Assembly: GCA_016871755.1 (NCBI GenBank)
Contig: VHCJ01000004.1
Span: 62,001 to 126,000 of the forward strand
DNA length: 64,000 nt
From: Verrucomicrobiota bacterium
GTDB taxonomy: Bacteria > Verrucomicrobiota > Verrucomicrobiia > Opitutales > Opitutaceae
Direction: 5' to 3'
Each line of letters opens with the position of its first letter. Position 1 is the first letter of the stretch. Positions 26,829 through 35,580 of the stretch are shown in pieces. The notes beneath the pieces were generated by a model. It searched no databases. It was not told the DNA's origin and worked only from the letters and a program-made list of their open reading frames with translations. Made by a program: the position numbers and the translations under genes.

Positions 26829-26864
26829 GAAGAGCGGTGAAGACCGGGAAGACCGGGAAGAGCG
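26829..26864. repeat. Short GAAGAnCGG tandem repeat between sbp and cysT
   Basis: Four imperfect copies of a 9-10-bp unit (GAAGAGCGGT, GAAGACCGG twice, GAAGAGCG) lie in the 206-bp sbp-cysT gap. The rest of the gap is GC-rich with no gene or strong hairpin that I can see. It may reflect replication slippage. Confidence 0.5.
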
Positions 26865-27001
26865 TGTAGAGCGGGGAGGGTGGGGACGGTGGGAGCGGAC
26901 GGGCGATAAGTGACGGGCGGGGGTGGGAGTGGGGCGGATGCGCCGGGAGGCGGACGCGGCGCGGGCCGACGCAGCCCGCGCGAGCGGTGTAGGCTGATTC
27001 C

Positions 27002-28009
27002 CTAACGCAGGTAGATCTGGTCGAACGTCGCCCCGTCGGCGAAGTGGTCTTGGTGAGCTTGCTGCCAACCGCCGAACACCTCGTCGATGGTGAAGAGCGT
27101 GATCTCGGGAAACTGCTTGGCGTACCGGGACAGCACGTCGGGCAGGCGGGGCCGGTAGAAGTGGCGGGCGAAGATTTCCTGACCTTCCGGCGAGTAGAGA
27201 AATTCAAGGTAGGCGCGGGCGACGACCTCGGTGCCGCGGCGCTTCACGACCCGGTCCACCCAGGCGACGGTCGGTTCGGCGAGGATGCTCACCGATGGGA
27301 CAACGATCTCGAAGTCATCCGGGCGCAGTTGACGGGTGAGCAGCAACTCGTTCTCCCAGTTGACCAGCACATCGCCGATGCGTCGCTCCACGAAGGTGGT
27401 GGACGCGCCGCGCGCCCCGGAGTCGAGCACGGGGACGTTGCGGTAGAGGGCGGTGACGAAGGCGCGGGCCTTCTCCGCCTCGCCGCCGTTCGCGCGCAGG
27501 GCGTAGCCGTAGGCGGCGAGGTAATTCCAGCGCGCCGCCCCGGATGTCTTGGGGTTGGGAGTGATGACGGAGACGCCGGCGCGGACGAGGTCGGACCAGT
27601 CGCGGATGCCCTTGGGATTTCCCTTCCGGACGAGGAGCGCGAGGGTCGAATAGTAGGGCGCCGAGTTATGGGGCAGGCGCGTTTGCCAGTCGGCCGGGAG
27701 GAGCCGCCCGTTCCGTTGAATCGCATCGATGTCGTAGGCCAGTGCGAGGGAAACCACGTCGGCCCGAAGCCCATCGATGACGGCCCGGGCCTGCTTGGAG
27801 GACCCGCCGTGCGACTGACGGATCGAAACGGTGTCGCCGGTTTTCGCGCGCCAGTGGGCGGCGAAGGCCTGGTTGAAGGCGACGTAGACCTCGCGGGTCG
27901 GATCGTAGGAAACGTTGAGCAGTTCGATGCGCTTCGCGTGCGCTCCGGCGGGGGCGAGGAGGAGTGCGATTCCAACCGCGATGAAGAGGAGGAGGGACGG
28001 GCGCGACAT
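27002..28009 (-). CDS. sbp: Periplasmic sulfate-binding protein
   Basis: This 335-residue protein has a clear signal peptide ([21 protein letters not shown]) and the sulfate-binding family start [46 protein letters not shown] and VNWENE are further Sbp/CysP signatures that line the oxyanion pocket. It delivers sulfate or thiosulfate to CysTWA. It follows the small DUF2292 gene by 52 bp and precedes cysT on the minus strand. Confidence 0.92.
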   Translation of the reverse strand: MSRPSLLLFIAVGIALLLAPAGAHAKRIELLNVSYDPTREVYVAFNQAFAAHWRAKTGDTVSIRQSHGGSSKQARAVIDGLRADVVSLALAYDIDAIQRNGRLLPADWQTRLPHNSAPYYSTLALLVRKGNPKGIRDWSDLVRAGVSVITPNPKTSGAARWNYLAAYGYALRANGGEAEKARAFVTALYRNVPVLDSGARGASTTFVERRIGDVLVNWENELLLTRQLRPDDFEIVVPSVSILAEPTVAWVDRVVKRRGTEVVARAYLEFLYSPEGQEIFARHFYRPRLPDVLSRYAKQFPEITLFTIDEVFGGWQQAHQDHFADGATFDQIYLR

Positions 28010-28061
28010 GGCGACGGGAGGTCGGCGCGGGTGGGGACGGGCGGCGTCGGGGGAAGCGGAC

Positions 28062-28232
28062 TTAACCGAGCCGGGTCCGCTCGGTGAACTCGATCTGGGT
28101 CACCCGCCCATCGTGCACCACAAGGACCACGCTGCCGAAGCGAAGCTCCTGCAGCTTCGGCAGCAACCACTGCAGCCACGCCGGGGAAGCGGCGTCGGAG
28201 GGCGCGGAGTCGGGGTTGGAGGACGGGGGCAT
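28062..28232 (-). CDS. DUF2292 (YezD-like) small protein at the head of the cys operon
   Basis: This 56-residue protein reads [11 protein letters not shown] at its start, then [20 protein letters not shown] and [18 protein letters not shown]. The pattern of a short amphipathic helix, then G-S-V[13 protein letters not shown] and a basic end is that of DUF2292, a family often found with sulfate or sulfonate assimilation genes. Its molecular role is not established. ATG 28232 is preceded by a locally AT-rich leader. It is probably the first gene of the cys transcript. Confidence 0.75.
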   Translation of the reverse strand: MPPSSNPDSAPSDAASPAWLQWLLPKLQELRFGSVVLVVHDGRVTQIEFTERTRLG

Positions 28233-28300
28233 GTTGATTGGAGACAGTTAAAATGTAGATTGAAGTGATAGGATTTGAGCAAGTGCAATATGAGTATTTG

Positions 28301-28341
28301 GGTAAAGTTTACCGCATCCTTTCTTTAATCCCTGATTAAAG
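28301..28341. promoter_or_regulatory. Two palindromes in the cys operon control region
   Basis: GGTAAAGTTTACC (28301-28313, perfect 6-bp arms around one base) and CTTTAATCCCTGATTAAAG (28323-28341, perfect 8-bp arms around three bases) lie 68-109 bp upstream of the DUF2292 start in a markedly AT-rich region shared with the divergent gene at 28477. Both look like dimer-binding operators. Which regulator would bind is not known. Confidence 0.5.
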
Positions 28342-28476
28342 GTTATTTATATCGGTAATCGGCTGACTGGCTTGGCCTTGGCTTCTTCTGGCGGCGGACC
28401 TCCTCCGCCGCGGGGCATACCCTCTCCAGCCAATGCGGAGGATTGACCTGCCTCGAAGGCTGCAAAGGCTCGCGCG

Positions 28477-29352
28477 ATGGCAGATAAACGCTTCCCTCGC
28501 TGCCTCGCTTGGCGGCCGCTCGGCCTTGTTGGGATCGCGCTCGGTCTCTTGATGCTGTCCACGGTGCGCGGCTCTCCGGAACTGTTTGCCTTCGACAACG
28601 GGGTCGGCCGCGAGCAGCGCTGGACGCCGGTCCGGCAGGCGGCGGTGCTGCAGGAACGGGGCTATGCGGGTATCGGTTACACCGGCGTGAATGACTTGGA
28701 GGCGCGGGTGGCGGCGTTTGCGGCGGCCGGGCTCCGCATTTACAGCGTCTACGTCGGACTGGTCCTTGACGGCAGTCCCGACGACGGCCCGGCGATTCGA
28801 GCCGCGTTGCCCCTCCTCGGGAAGTCCGGGATCGACGTCTGGCTGACCCTGCGCGGGCGCGCGGTGGATGACGCGACCGCGGTCCGGGCGGTGCGCGACC
28901 TGGCGGACGCGGCGGCGGCGCACGGGGTCCGGATTGTCCTCTATCCGCACAAAGGGTTCGTTGTGGCCACTGCCGAGGAAGGACTGCGCGTCGTCCGGGA
29001 GGTTGGACGGAGCAATGTCGGAGTGACCTTCAACCTCGCGCACGAACTTGCGGCCGGCCACGCCTCCCGTCTCGACGACGTGCTGCGGGCCTGCGGTGAG
29101 CACCTGTTCCTCGTGTCGGTCAACGGAGCCGATCCCGAGGGCGGCTGGGATCGCCTGATCCGACCGTTGGACGAAGGTACGGTCGACGTGCGTGGCCTCG
29201 TGGAGCGTGCGGTCCGCGCCGGCTACCGCGGGCCGATCGGCCTCCAGTGTTACGCGATCAAGGGTGAACCCGAGATCCTCCTGTCGCGCTCGATGACCGC
29301 ATGGCGCGCCTGGGGCCACGGACCGCGAGCGGCGCGCGAGACGTCGCGATAG
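28477..29352 (+). CDS. Secreted sugar phosphate isomerase/epimerase-like TIM-barrel protein
   Basis: This 291-residue protein has a hydrophobic signal-like segment (LGLVGIALGLLMLSTVRGSP) and an AP-endonuclease-2/xylose-isomerase-like barrel (ERGYAGIGYTGVNDLEARV, GLRIYSVYVGL, VLYPHKGF, VTFNLAHELA). PVC-group bacteria carry many exported members of this family, presumed to act on sugars. The metal ligands are less obvious than in cytosolic isomerases, so catalysis is unproven. It starts 136 bp from the palindromes and is divergent from the cys operon. Confidence 0.72.
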   Translation: MADKRFPRCLAWRPLGLVGIALGLLMLSTVRGSPELFAFDNGVGREQRWTPVRQAAVLQERGYAGIGYTGVNDLEARVAAFAAAGLRIYSVYVGLVLDGSPDDGPAIRAALPLLGKSGIDVWLTLRGRAVDDATAVRAVRDLADAAAAHGVRIVLYPHKGFVVATAEEGLRVVREVGRSNVGVTFNLAHELAAGHASRLDDVLRACGEHLFLVSVNGADPEGGWDRLIRPLDEGTVDVRGLVERAVRAGYRGPIGLQCYAIKGEPEILLSRSMTAWRAWGHGPRAARETSR

Positions 29353-29369
29353 CCGATCTACGATCGGCT
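29351..29369 (+). terminator. Hairpin overlapping the stop of the isomerase-like gene
   Basis: AGCCGATCTACGATCGGCT forms perfect 8-bp arms with a 3-nt loop and includes the TAG stop codon. CTCTTACAG follows, a weak T-tract, so termination efficiency is uncertain. Confidence 0.4.
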
Positions 29370-29404
29370 CTTACAGACCCAGTCCCCAATCTTTGGTGTA
29401 GACC
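29370..29404. repeat. 35-bp repeat, copy 1, downstream of tRNA-Pro
   Basis: This sequence is identical over 35 bp to 47724-47758. It begins CTTACAGACCCAG and ends TTTGGTGTAGACC. It lies 17 bp beyond the 3' end of the minus-strand tRNA-Pro gene. The second copy adjoins a transposase tail, so this may be a solitary insertion-sequence end. Confidence 0.8.
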
Positions 29405-29421
29405 TCACCGCTACCTTGAAA

Positions 29422-29498
<77 letters not shown>

Positions 29499-29611
29499 AT
29501 CTCTTCATTTCTCCCATCCCGTGACAGGAAAGGTGAGGAAAAGGGGCGGCGGCGACGGCAGCAAGAGGAAAAGCGGGAATCGTTCAGAGTTCGATGCTCC
29601 GCCCTCTGCAC

Positions 29612-31354
29612 TCAAGGACTGCGGACGCGGCGCAATTCCCAGTCCTCGGTCGAGGCGACGAGCGTCGAGACCTCGTCGAGGAAGGGGCGGTTGAGGTCGG
29701 GGAAGGCGGCCCGTTCCATGGGCCCGACCACGATCCAGCCAGCTCGGCTCGCGGCGAGGCCCTCGCGGGCACCGGGCCCGCCGCGGTAGATCGCCGCCAC
29801 GGCGTCGACGCGGGCGGGCATGCCGGGCACCCCGTGCAGCGTCAGGCCGGAGGGGTTTGCCGCGACCACCCGACGGCCCCCGAGAATCAGGGCGGGGTGG
29901 TTCAATTGCGGACCGGTGAGGAGCAGGGCATCGGGAGGCGTGCGCGCGCGCACCAGGGCCGCGAACTGCTGCTCGACGGCGTTGGCGATCACGGCCGGTC
30001 GGCGCCATTCGGACACGATCGACTGGAGCCCGGAGGCGCTGATCAGGATCGCGAGTACGACGGAGGCGCCGCGGCCGGCGGGACCGGCCCGCCAGGCCCG
30101 GACGAGCCACCGGGCGCAGCCAGCAGCGGCGGCCAGAGCTGCCGCCGCAAAGAGTTTCAGGTTGTCGAAGAGAAAGGGTTGGAACGCCCACAGGTAGCCA
30201 AGCGGCAGGATGATCCACCACCCAGCGGTTTCGCGACGGAAGTGCCGTCCGGCGAACACGGTCGCGGCGGCGCCGAGCGTGACCCAGACCCCGGTGTTCC
30301 ACGCCCAGTGCTCGGCGAGGGTGGCCCAGGGCCGCTCACCCCCGAATCCCGCCATCCATCCGGGCGACCAGCGGAGAAAGGGAGGCTCCGACTGAGTCAG
30401 CTGGAGGCGAGTCCAAGCGAGTTGTGGCAGGGCCTCGGCGGCTCCGATCAGCGTGGCGGCGATCCATCCGGCCCGGCGTCGCCATGGCTGGTGACGTAGC
30501 GCAACGGGCATTACGGTGCAGGCGAGGATCACGAGCGCGTGGGCGCTCACCCATGGAAAAGCGCCGGCGGTGGCGCCGGCCACGACGAAACCGGCGAGCC
30601 GCGGGCGGGAGCCGACGACGAGGGTGCGGAGCAGCAGCGTGAGGGCGACGGCGGCGGCGAGGCCGAAGAACGCGACGCGCATCGGCCAGACGATCGCGGT
30701 GGTGAGGTTGTGAAAGTGCAGGCCCAGTTCCCAGTCGTTGGCGTAGTCGCGGGCGAGCAGGGCGCTCGCCCACGAAGGCGAGTCCGAGCCGAGGACGGCG
30801 ATGGCGGCGAGCCCGAATCCGCCGGCGAGATGCCAGACGAGGAGCGCCACGAGGCTGGCCGCGCGCGAGCGCAGCCAGGATCGCAACAGCGCCGCCACCG
30901 CAACGAGAAAGACGCCGGACGCGAGAAGGTTGCCGAACCAGAAGGCCTGCGGGAGCGAGGCCCCGGCGACGTGCAGCCAGCCGGCTTGGAAGTCCGGAAG
31001 AAACGGGTATCCCAGCGGCCACTCCGGCAGGTGCGGGTAGCTCAGCCGATTCAGGTTGTCGCCGTACGCGAACGACGTGGCGAGTGCGGCATGGAACGAT
31101 TGGTCCTCCCATCCGGCGCCGGCGCTCCAGAGTGCACCGTCGCGGGGGTGGAGGCTGTGCAAGCCGTGCCCCCACGCATGGAAGACTCCCAGCGCCAGCA
31201 GCCCGAGGGAAGGCACCGAAACCGCTCGCGCAAGCATCGGTCGGATCATCCTGCGGGTGCGTCGTCGTCGCGGCACGGATCGGTACCACGCCACCGCCTC
31301 TCCAGCGCAGAGCAGGCCGAGCACCCCGAAGGTCGCGGGGACGGAGGACTCCAT
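29612..31354 (-). CDS. Large integral membrane protein, main part after an in-frame TAG
   Basis: This 580-residue stretch has about ten hydrophobic segments and a soluble C-terminal part (AVEQQFAALVRARTPPDALLL onward), an architecture like bacterial GT-C-type membrane glycosyltransferase relatives, but no diagnostic motif is visible. ATG 31354 is only the first Met after a TAG at 31427-31429. The same frame continues upstream through that TAG to an ATG at 31519 that overlaps rdgB by ATGA, and the codons between encode a normal membrane segment. The intact protein would be about 635 residues. The gene is probably broken, or restarts at 31354. Confidence 0.7.
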   Translation of the reverse strand: MESSVPATFGVLGLLCAGEAVAWYRSVPRRRRTRRMIRPMLARAVSVPSLGLLALGVFHAWGHGLHSLHPRDGALWSAGAGWEDQSFHAALATSFAYGDNLNRLSYPHLPEWPLGYPFLPDFQAGWLHVAGASLPQAFWFGNLLASGVFLVAVAALLRSWLRSRAASLVALLVWHLAGGFGLAAIAVLGSDSPSWASALLARDYANDWELGLHFHNLTTAIVWPMRVAFFGLAAAVALTLLLRTLVVGSRPRLAGFVVAGATAGAFPWVSAHALVILACTVMPVALRHQPWRRRAGWIAATLIGAAEALPQLAWTRLQLTQSEPPFLRWSPGWMAGFGGERPWATLAEHWAWNTGVWVTLGAAATVFAGRHFRRETAGWWIILPLGYLWAFQPFLFDNLKLFAAAALAAAAGCARWLVRAWRAGPAGRGASVVLAILISASGLQSIVSEWRRPAVIANAVEQQFAALVRARTPPDALLLTGPQLNHPALILGGRRVVAANPSGLTLHGVPGMPARVDAVAAIYRGGPGAREGLAASRAGWIVVGPMERAAFPDLNRPFLDEVSTLVASTEDWELRRVRSP

Positions 31355-31426
31355 GCCGAGGACGCGCGCGAGCGCGAAGGGCAGCCAGCAGGAGACCGCC
31401 AGCAGCAGGGCCCCGGCGGCGCCGAG

Positions 31427-31519
31427 CTAGGGCGCAAGCGAAAGCCCCGGGATGAGTCGGCGCACGAGGAGCAGCGCCCACGCCCCGCCCAAGCCGAAGA
31501 AGGCGAGGGCCGCGATCAT
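31427..31519 (-). pseudogene. 5' fragment of the membrane-protein gene, ended by TAG
   Basis: From ATG 31519 the frame reads MIAALAFFGLGGAWALLLVR, then RLIPGLSLAP and TAG at 31427-31429. After the TAG the same frame continues with LGAAGALLLAVSCWLPFALA and joins the downstream gene without a shift. The ATG overlaps the rdgB stop by ATGA, which marks it as the original start. A single base change (for example CAG to TAG) or a sequencing error would explain it. Confidence 0.6.
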
Positions 31520-32145
31520 GGGGCCGGGAGCGACGACTGCGCCGGGAGCAGGGTGCGGAGATGGAGGTCGAGCGCCTGCCACGCCCGGGCGCGATGGCTG
31601 ATGCGGTTCTTCTCCGACTCCGGCATCTCGGCGAAGGTACGACTCTCGCCTTCGGGAATGAAGAGCGGATCGTAGCCGAAGCCGGACCCGCCCGCGGGAG
31701 TTTCGCGGAGGTGGCCGCGGCAAACCCCGGTGAAGCGGCGGGGCGGAAATCCGCTTCCGGCGAGGACGAGCACGCAGTGAAACGACGCGCCTCGCTGCGC
31801 GGGGGGAAACGGACGCATCTGCTCGATCAGTTTGCGCAGGTTGGCTGCGGGGTCACCGGCGGGACCGGCGTAGTAGGCGGACTCCACGCCGGGATCGCCG
31901 TGCAGCGCGTCCACGCACAGCCCGCTGTCGTCCGCGAGCACCCAGGCCGGCGCGGGTACGCGCTCCAGCAGCGCGAGCGCCTTCTTCGTCGCGTTGCCCG
32001 CGAAGGTGCCCGTGTCCTCCTCGACCGGCGGCATGCCCCCGGCCGCGCGGGCCGAGACGATCTCGACCGGCAGGCCGGAGGAGCGGACGAGCTCCTGAAA
32101 TTCGGCCACCTTGTGGGCGTTACCCGAGGCTAAAAACAGTCTCAT
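31516..32145 (-). CDS. rdgB: XTP/dITP diphosphatase (RdgB/HAM1)
   Basis: This 209-residue protein begins LFLASGNAHKVAEFQELV, the HAM1 substrate motif, and contains EEDTGTFAGNATKKA, VLADDSGLCVDAL, GSGFGYDPLFIP and NRISHRARA, all conserved in RdgB. It removes non-canonical purine nucleotides (XTP, dITP) from the pool. ATG 32145 overlaps the ribD 3' end by 26 bp. The gene is part of a tight minus-strand run of MBL hydrolase, ribD, rdgB and the membrane protein. Confidence 0.92.
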   Translation of the reverse strand: MRLFLASGNAHKVAEFQELVRSSGLPVEIVSARAAGGMPPVEEDTGTFAGNATKKALALLERVPAPAWVLADDSGLCVDALHGDPGVESAYYAGPAGDPAANLRKLIEQMRPFPPAQRGASFHCVLVLAGSGFPPRRFTGVCRGHLRETPAGGSGFGYDPLFIPEGESRTFAEMPESEKNRISHRARAWQALDLHLRTLLPAQSSLPAP

Positions 32146-33286
32146 CGACGGACATTTTCGCCGGGTACACGGTGTGCCCGCGGGTGAGGAAGTCCTCGCC
32201 GAAGGTCTCGTGGCGGACGTCACACAGGCGGACGGCGTTGACCAGGCGTTCGGTGCGCAGGCCGCTGAAGGCGCTCTTCGCGCGGTCGTCGGCGAAGAGC
32301 ATCGGGGAGCGGTACACCATGAGGTAGTCGAGTTCCCGCAGCTGGATCAGCTCGCTGATTAACTGGGACCCGCCCTCAATGAAGACGCCGCTGATCTTCT
32401 CGTCGACGCAGCGACGCCGGAACTCGGCGATATTCACGCGCTGGCTGGCCGAGGGTACGATCCAAACCTGCACGCCGATGTCGCGCAGCTTGCGGACGTA
32501 GCCGAGGCCGCCGTGCTGGGTGGTGACGACGATCGTGCGGTGGCGGTGGTGATCGGTGAAGACGCCGGGAAGGCTGCGCTCGCTCCAGAGTCGGAGCCGC
32601 CCATCGAATACGAAGCGCCACGGGCACCACTCCTCGTCGCCGAGTCGCGCGGTCAGCCGCGGGTTGTCAGCGGCGACCGTGCCCGCCCCGACGGCAATGG
32701 CGGGAAACAGGCGGCGCCACCGGTGCACGTCCGCCCTTGCCCGCTCGCCCGTGATCCATTTCGAGTCGGCCATCCGCGTGGCGATCTTGCCGTCCAGCGT
32801 CGTGGCGACCTTCGCCGCCAGCAACGGCGTGCCGCGGGCGGCCCAGTGATTGAACATCAGGTTGAGGTCCGTGCACTCGTCCTTGAGTACGCCCGACACC
32901 ACCTCGATCCCCGCCTCCCGCAGGATGGCGAAACCGCGGCCGGCGTGACTCGGCAGCGGGTCGGTCGCTCCAATCACCACCCGGCGCACGCCGGCGGCCC
33001 GGATCCGCTCGCAGCACGACCCGGTCCTCCCCACGGTGGAGCACGGCTCAAGCGTCACGTAGAGCGTGGCGTTGGGCGCGGGCGCCCGTCCCAGTGCCTC
33101 CAGCGCGACGCGCTCCGCGTGCGGACCGCCGTCCTGCGCGTGGAATCCCTCGGCGACGATGCGGCCGTCCTCCACGATGACGGCGCCGACGAGAGGATTC
33201 GGGGCCGTGTGTCCCCAGCCCCGGCGCGCCAGTTCGAGCGCGCGGCGCATGAATCCCTCGTGGACGGCGTCCTCGGCTGGGTTCAT
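32120..33286 (-). CDS. ribD: Bifunctional riboflavin deaminase/reductase
   Basis: This 388-residue protein has an N-terminal zinc deaminase domain (PNPLVGAV, PHAERVALE and the zinc Cys pair in TLEPCSTVGRTGSCC, spaced by eight residues as usual) and a C-terminal reductase domain (KVATTLDGKIAT, SKWITGERARADVH, FIEGGSQLI). It catalyses the second and third steps of riboflavin synthesis. The deaminase loop has CSTVG in place of the common CSHxG. The start overlaps the MBL gene stop by ATGA. No other rib gene is in the window. Confidence 0.92.
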   Translation of the reverse strand: MNPAEDAVHEGFMRRALELARRGWGHTAPNPLVGAVIVEDGRIVAEGFHAQDGGPHAERVALEALGRAPAPNATLYVTLEPCSTVGRTGSCCERIRAAGVRRVVIGATDPLPSHAGRGFAILREAGIEVVSGVLKDECTDLNLMFNHWAARGTPLLAAKVATTLDGKIATRMADSKWITGERARADVHRWRRLFPAIAVGAGTVAADNPRLTARLGDEEWCPWRFVFDGRLRLWSERSLPGVFTDHHRHRTIVVTTQHGGLGYVRKLRDIGVQVWIVPSASQRVNIAEFRRRCVDEKISGVFIEGGSQLISELIQLRELDYLMVYRSPMLFADDRAKSAFSGLRTERLVNAVRLCDVRHETFGEDFLTRGHTVYPAKMSVDETVFSLG

Positions 33287-33918
33287 GCCGGCACGAAGGG
33301 GTTTCCGACCTTTTCGTCGCCCACTTGGGTCGCGGGGCCATGGCCGGGATGAACGACGGTGTAGTCCGGCAACGTGTAGATCTGCGACCGGATGCTCTGA
33401 GCGAGGACGGTGGCGCTGCCGCCGGGAAGGTCGGTGCGGCCGACTCCCCCGGCGAAGAGGGCGTCCCCGACGAAGGCGGCGCTGAGCGAGGGGAAGTAGA
33501 ACAGCACGTTCCCTGGGCAATGCCCGGGCACGTGTCGGCACTCGACCGCCCGGCCAAGCGCCTCCCAGCGCTCGCCGGCGCCGAGCCAAAGATCGACGTG
33601 GATCGGATCGACGCGGATGCCGCCGCGCAGGAAGACTGTCATGACCTCCGGAGTCTCGATCAGTGCCTGATCGGCGCGATGGGCGCGCACCCGGGCTCCG
33701 GAGTGCCGGACCACCTCGGCCCCGCCCTGCGTGTGGTCCCAGTGCCCGTGCGTGATCCAGAGTTCCCGCAGGGCGGCGCCGTGGACGGCGAGAAGCGGCT
33801 GGATCTTGGCCCAGATGCCCTCCGGCGCATCAATCAGAATGGCCTCCTGCCGCGCGGGGTCGATGAGCAGGTAGGCGTTGGTCTGGATCGGACCCGAGGG
33901 CAGGACGTGCAGCTCCAT
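33283..33918 (-). CDS. Metallo-beta-lactamase-fold hydrolase (glyoxalase II-like)
   Basis: This 211-residue protein has the MBL metal motif ITHGHWDHTQGG (HxHxDH), VPGHCPGNV with the next metal His, the bridging Asp in FVGDALF, and the last His in VHPGHGP. These features and the length match the GloB-like YcbL branch, which hydrolyses small thioesters. It is the first gene of the minus-strand run with ribD and rdgB, and it is divergent from the Gfo/Idh gene with 192 bp between starts that hold no recognisable element. Confidence 0.88.
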   Translation of the reverse strand: MELHVLPSGPIQTNAYLLIDPARQEAILIDAPEGIWAKIQPLLAVHGAALRELWITHGHWDHTQGGAEVVRHSGARVRAHRADQALIETPEVMTVFLRGGIRVDPIHVDLWLGAGERWEALGRAVECRHVPGHCPGNVLFYFPSLSAAFVGDALFAGGVGRTDLPGGSATVLAQSIRSQIYTLPDYTVVHPGHGPATQVGDEKVGNPFVPA

Positions 33919-34110
33919 CGCAGGCAGAGGCTTTGACTGCGGTTGAGTTCGGGCAATCCCAAACCGACCGACCTCGGGGACTTCCGGAAGCGAGGGGGGC
34001 GAGGCCGGGCTGTTGGCGAAGGCTTGCGCGGGGAGGGGATTGGCTCACCGTAGAGGTGCCGTTGGGCGTCGCGGACCCCGGTGGCTTGCTCAACCCTTTC
34101 TTTCCTCCCC

Positions 34111-35505
34111 ATGCCTACTGACTTCACCCTAAGTCGTCGTTCCTTTCTCCAGACCGCCTCGGTTGCCGCGGGGGCCCTGTCGTTCCCGGCCGTGCTGCGC
34201 TCGCAGCCGGCGGGCACGCCCTCGCCGATGAACCGCCTGAATGTTGCGGTGATCGGCGTGGGAGGCCGCGGCGGTGCTGCGGTCGAGGGCGTGCGCAACG
34301 AGAACATCGTCGCCCTGTGCGACGTCGATTCCGAGCGGGCGGACGCTTCGCTGAAGAGGTTCAGCGAGCGCCACGCGGAGCCGGCCGCGCGGGCGGCGGG
34401 GGCGGAACGCTTCGATGATTTCCGGCGCATGTTCGACAAGCTCGGCAACCAGATCGATGCGGTGACGATCTCCACCCCGGACCACATGCATTACCCGGCG
34501 GCCCTCGCGGCGCTGCGTCTCGGGAAGCACGTGTTCGTGGAGAAACCATTGACGCACACCATTTGGGAGTCGCGGGAGCTCACGCGGCTGGCCCGCGAAA
34601 AGAAGGTGGTCACCCAAATGGGCAACCAAGGTCATGCCGGCGACGGCTGCCGCCTCCTGAAGGAGTGGGTCGATGCGGGGGTTCTCGGCGAGGTGCGCGA
34701 GGTGGTGAGTTGGACGGACCGTCCGTTCTATCCGCCTTGGCGCGCGCCGGTGGGTTCATTTGCGAAGCCCGATCACTCGAAGTTCCTTCCCGTGGTGCCG
34801 TCGACGCTGAACTGGGATGCGTGGCTCGGCGTGGCTTCGGAACGCAACTACGATCCCGCGTACCTGCCCTTCAAGTGGCGCGGCTGGTGGGATTTCGGGA
34901 CTGGTGCCTTCGGCGACGTCGCCTGTCACATCATGGACGGTGCCTACTGGGCCCTCAACCTCGGCGCGCCCACGGCGGTGGAGGCGATTTCGACGGGCGC
35001 CTCGGACGTGGCCTCGCCGCTGGCCTCCGTGGTGACCAACTACTTCCCGGCGCGCGGGAAGATGCCGGCCGTCAAGTACACGTGGTCGGATGGTGGACTG
35101 CTCCCCGTGCTGCCGCCGGATCTCGAAATGGGCCGCGATCTCAACCCCGAGGCCGGCACGATCCTATTCGGGTCGAAGGCTACGGTGCTGTGCAGCTTCT
35201 ACTACGATTCCGTGCGCATCATTCCGGAAATCAAGATGCGCGAACTCGCTCCCAGCCTCCCGCCGAAGACGATCCCGCGGGTCAAGGACGGTCCGTTCGC
35301 CGAGTGGCTCCTGGGCTGCAAGGGCGGGCCGCTTCCCGGCTCCAACTTTGAATATTCAGGTCCCTTCACGGAGTCCGTGCTGCTCGCCAACGTCGCGATT
35401 CGTTCGCGGCGGCGGATCGAGTGGGACGCGGCGGCCCTGCGCGTCACGAATCTGCCGGAGGCGAATCGTTTCGTGACGAAGGAGTACCGGCCGGGTTGGC
35501 TCTGA
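34111..35505 (+). CDS. Secreted Gfo/Idh/MocA-family oxidoreductase
   Basis: This 464-residue protein has a Tat signal (LSRRSFLQTASVAAGALSFP) followed by an NAD(P) Rossmann fold (VAVIGVGGRGGAAVEG) and the EKPLTHT motif with the catalytic Lys region of Gfo/Idh/MocA enzymes. PVC-group bacteria have many exported members, thought to oxidise or rearrange sugars. The ATG follows a pyrimidine-rich leader (CTTTCTTTCCTCCCC). It is 75 bp upstream of the PSCyt1/DUF1549 gene on the same strand and may share its operon. The substrate is unknown. Confidence 0.85.
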   Translation: MPTDFTLSRRSFLQTASVAAGALSFPAVLRSQPAGTPSPMNRLNVAVIGVGGRGGAAVEGVRNENIVALCDVDSERADASLKRFSERHAEPAARAAGAERFDDFRRMFDKLGNQIDAVTISTPDHMHYPAALAALRLGKHVFVEKPLTHTIWESRELTRLAREKKVVTQMGNQGHAGDGCRLLKEWVDAGVLGEVREVVSWTDRPFYPPWRAPVGSFAKPDHSKFLPVVPSTLNWDAWLGVASERNYDPAYLPFKWRGWWDFGTGAFGDVACHIMDGAYWALNLGAPTAVEAISTGASDVASPLASVVTNYFPARGKMPAVKYTWSDGGLLPVLPPDLEMGRDLNPEAGTILFGSKATVLCSFYYDSVRIIPEIKMRELAPSLPPKTIPRVKDGPFAEWLLGCKGGPLPGSNFEYSGPFTESVLLANVAIRSRRRIEWDAAALRVTNLPEANRFVTKEYRPGWL

Positions 35506-35580
35506 CCGGTTGGAGTTTTCGCGCTCCGTTTCAGCGCGGGAAACGTTGCGTGCGTCTCGCGGCACGCTACGGTTTGGCTC

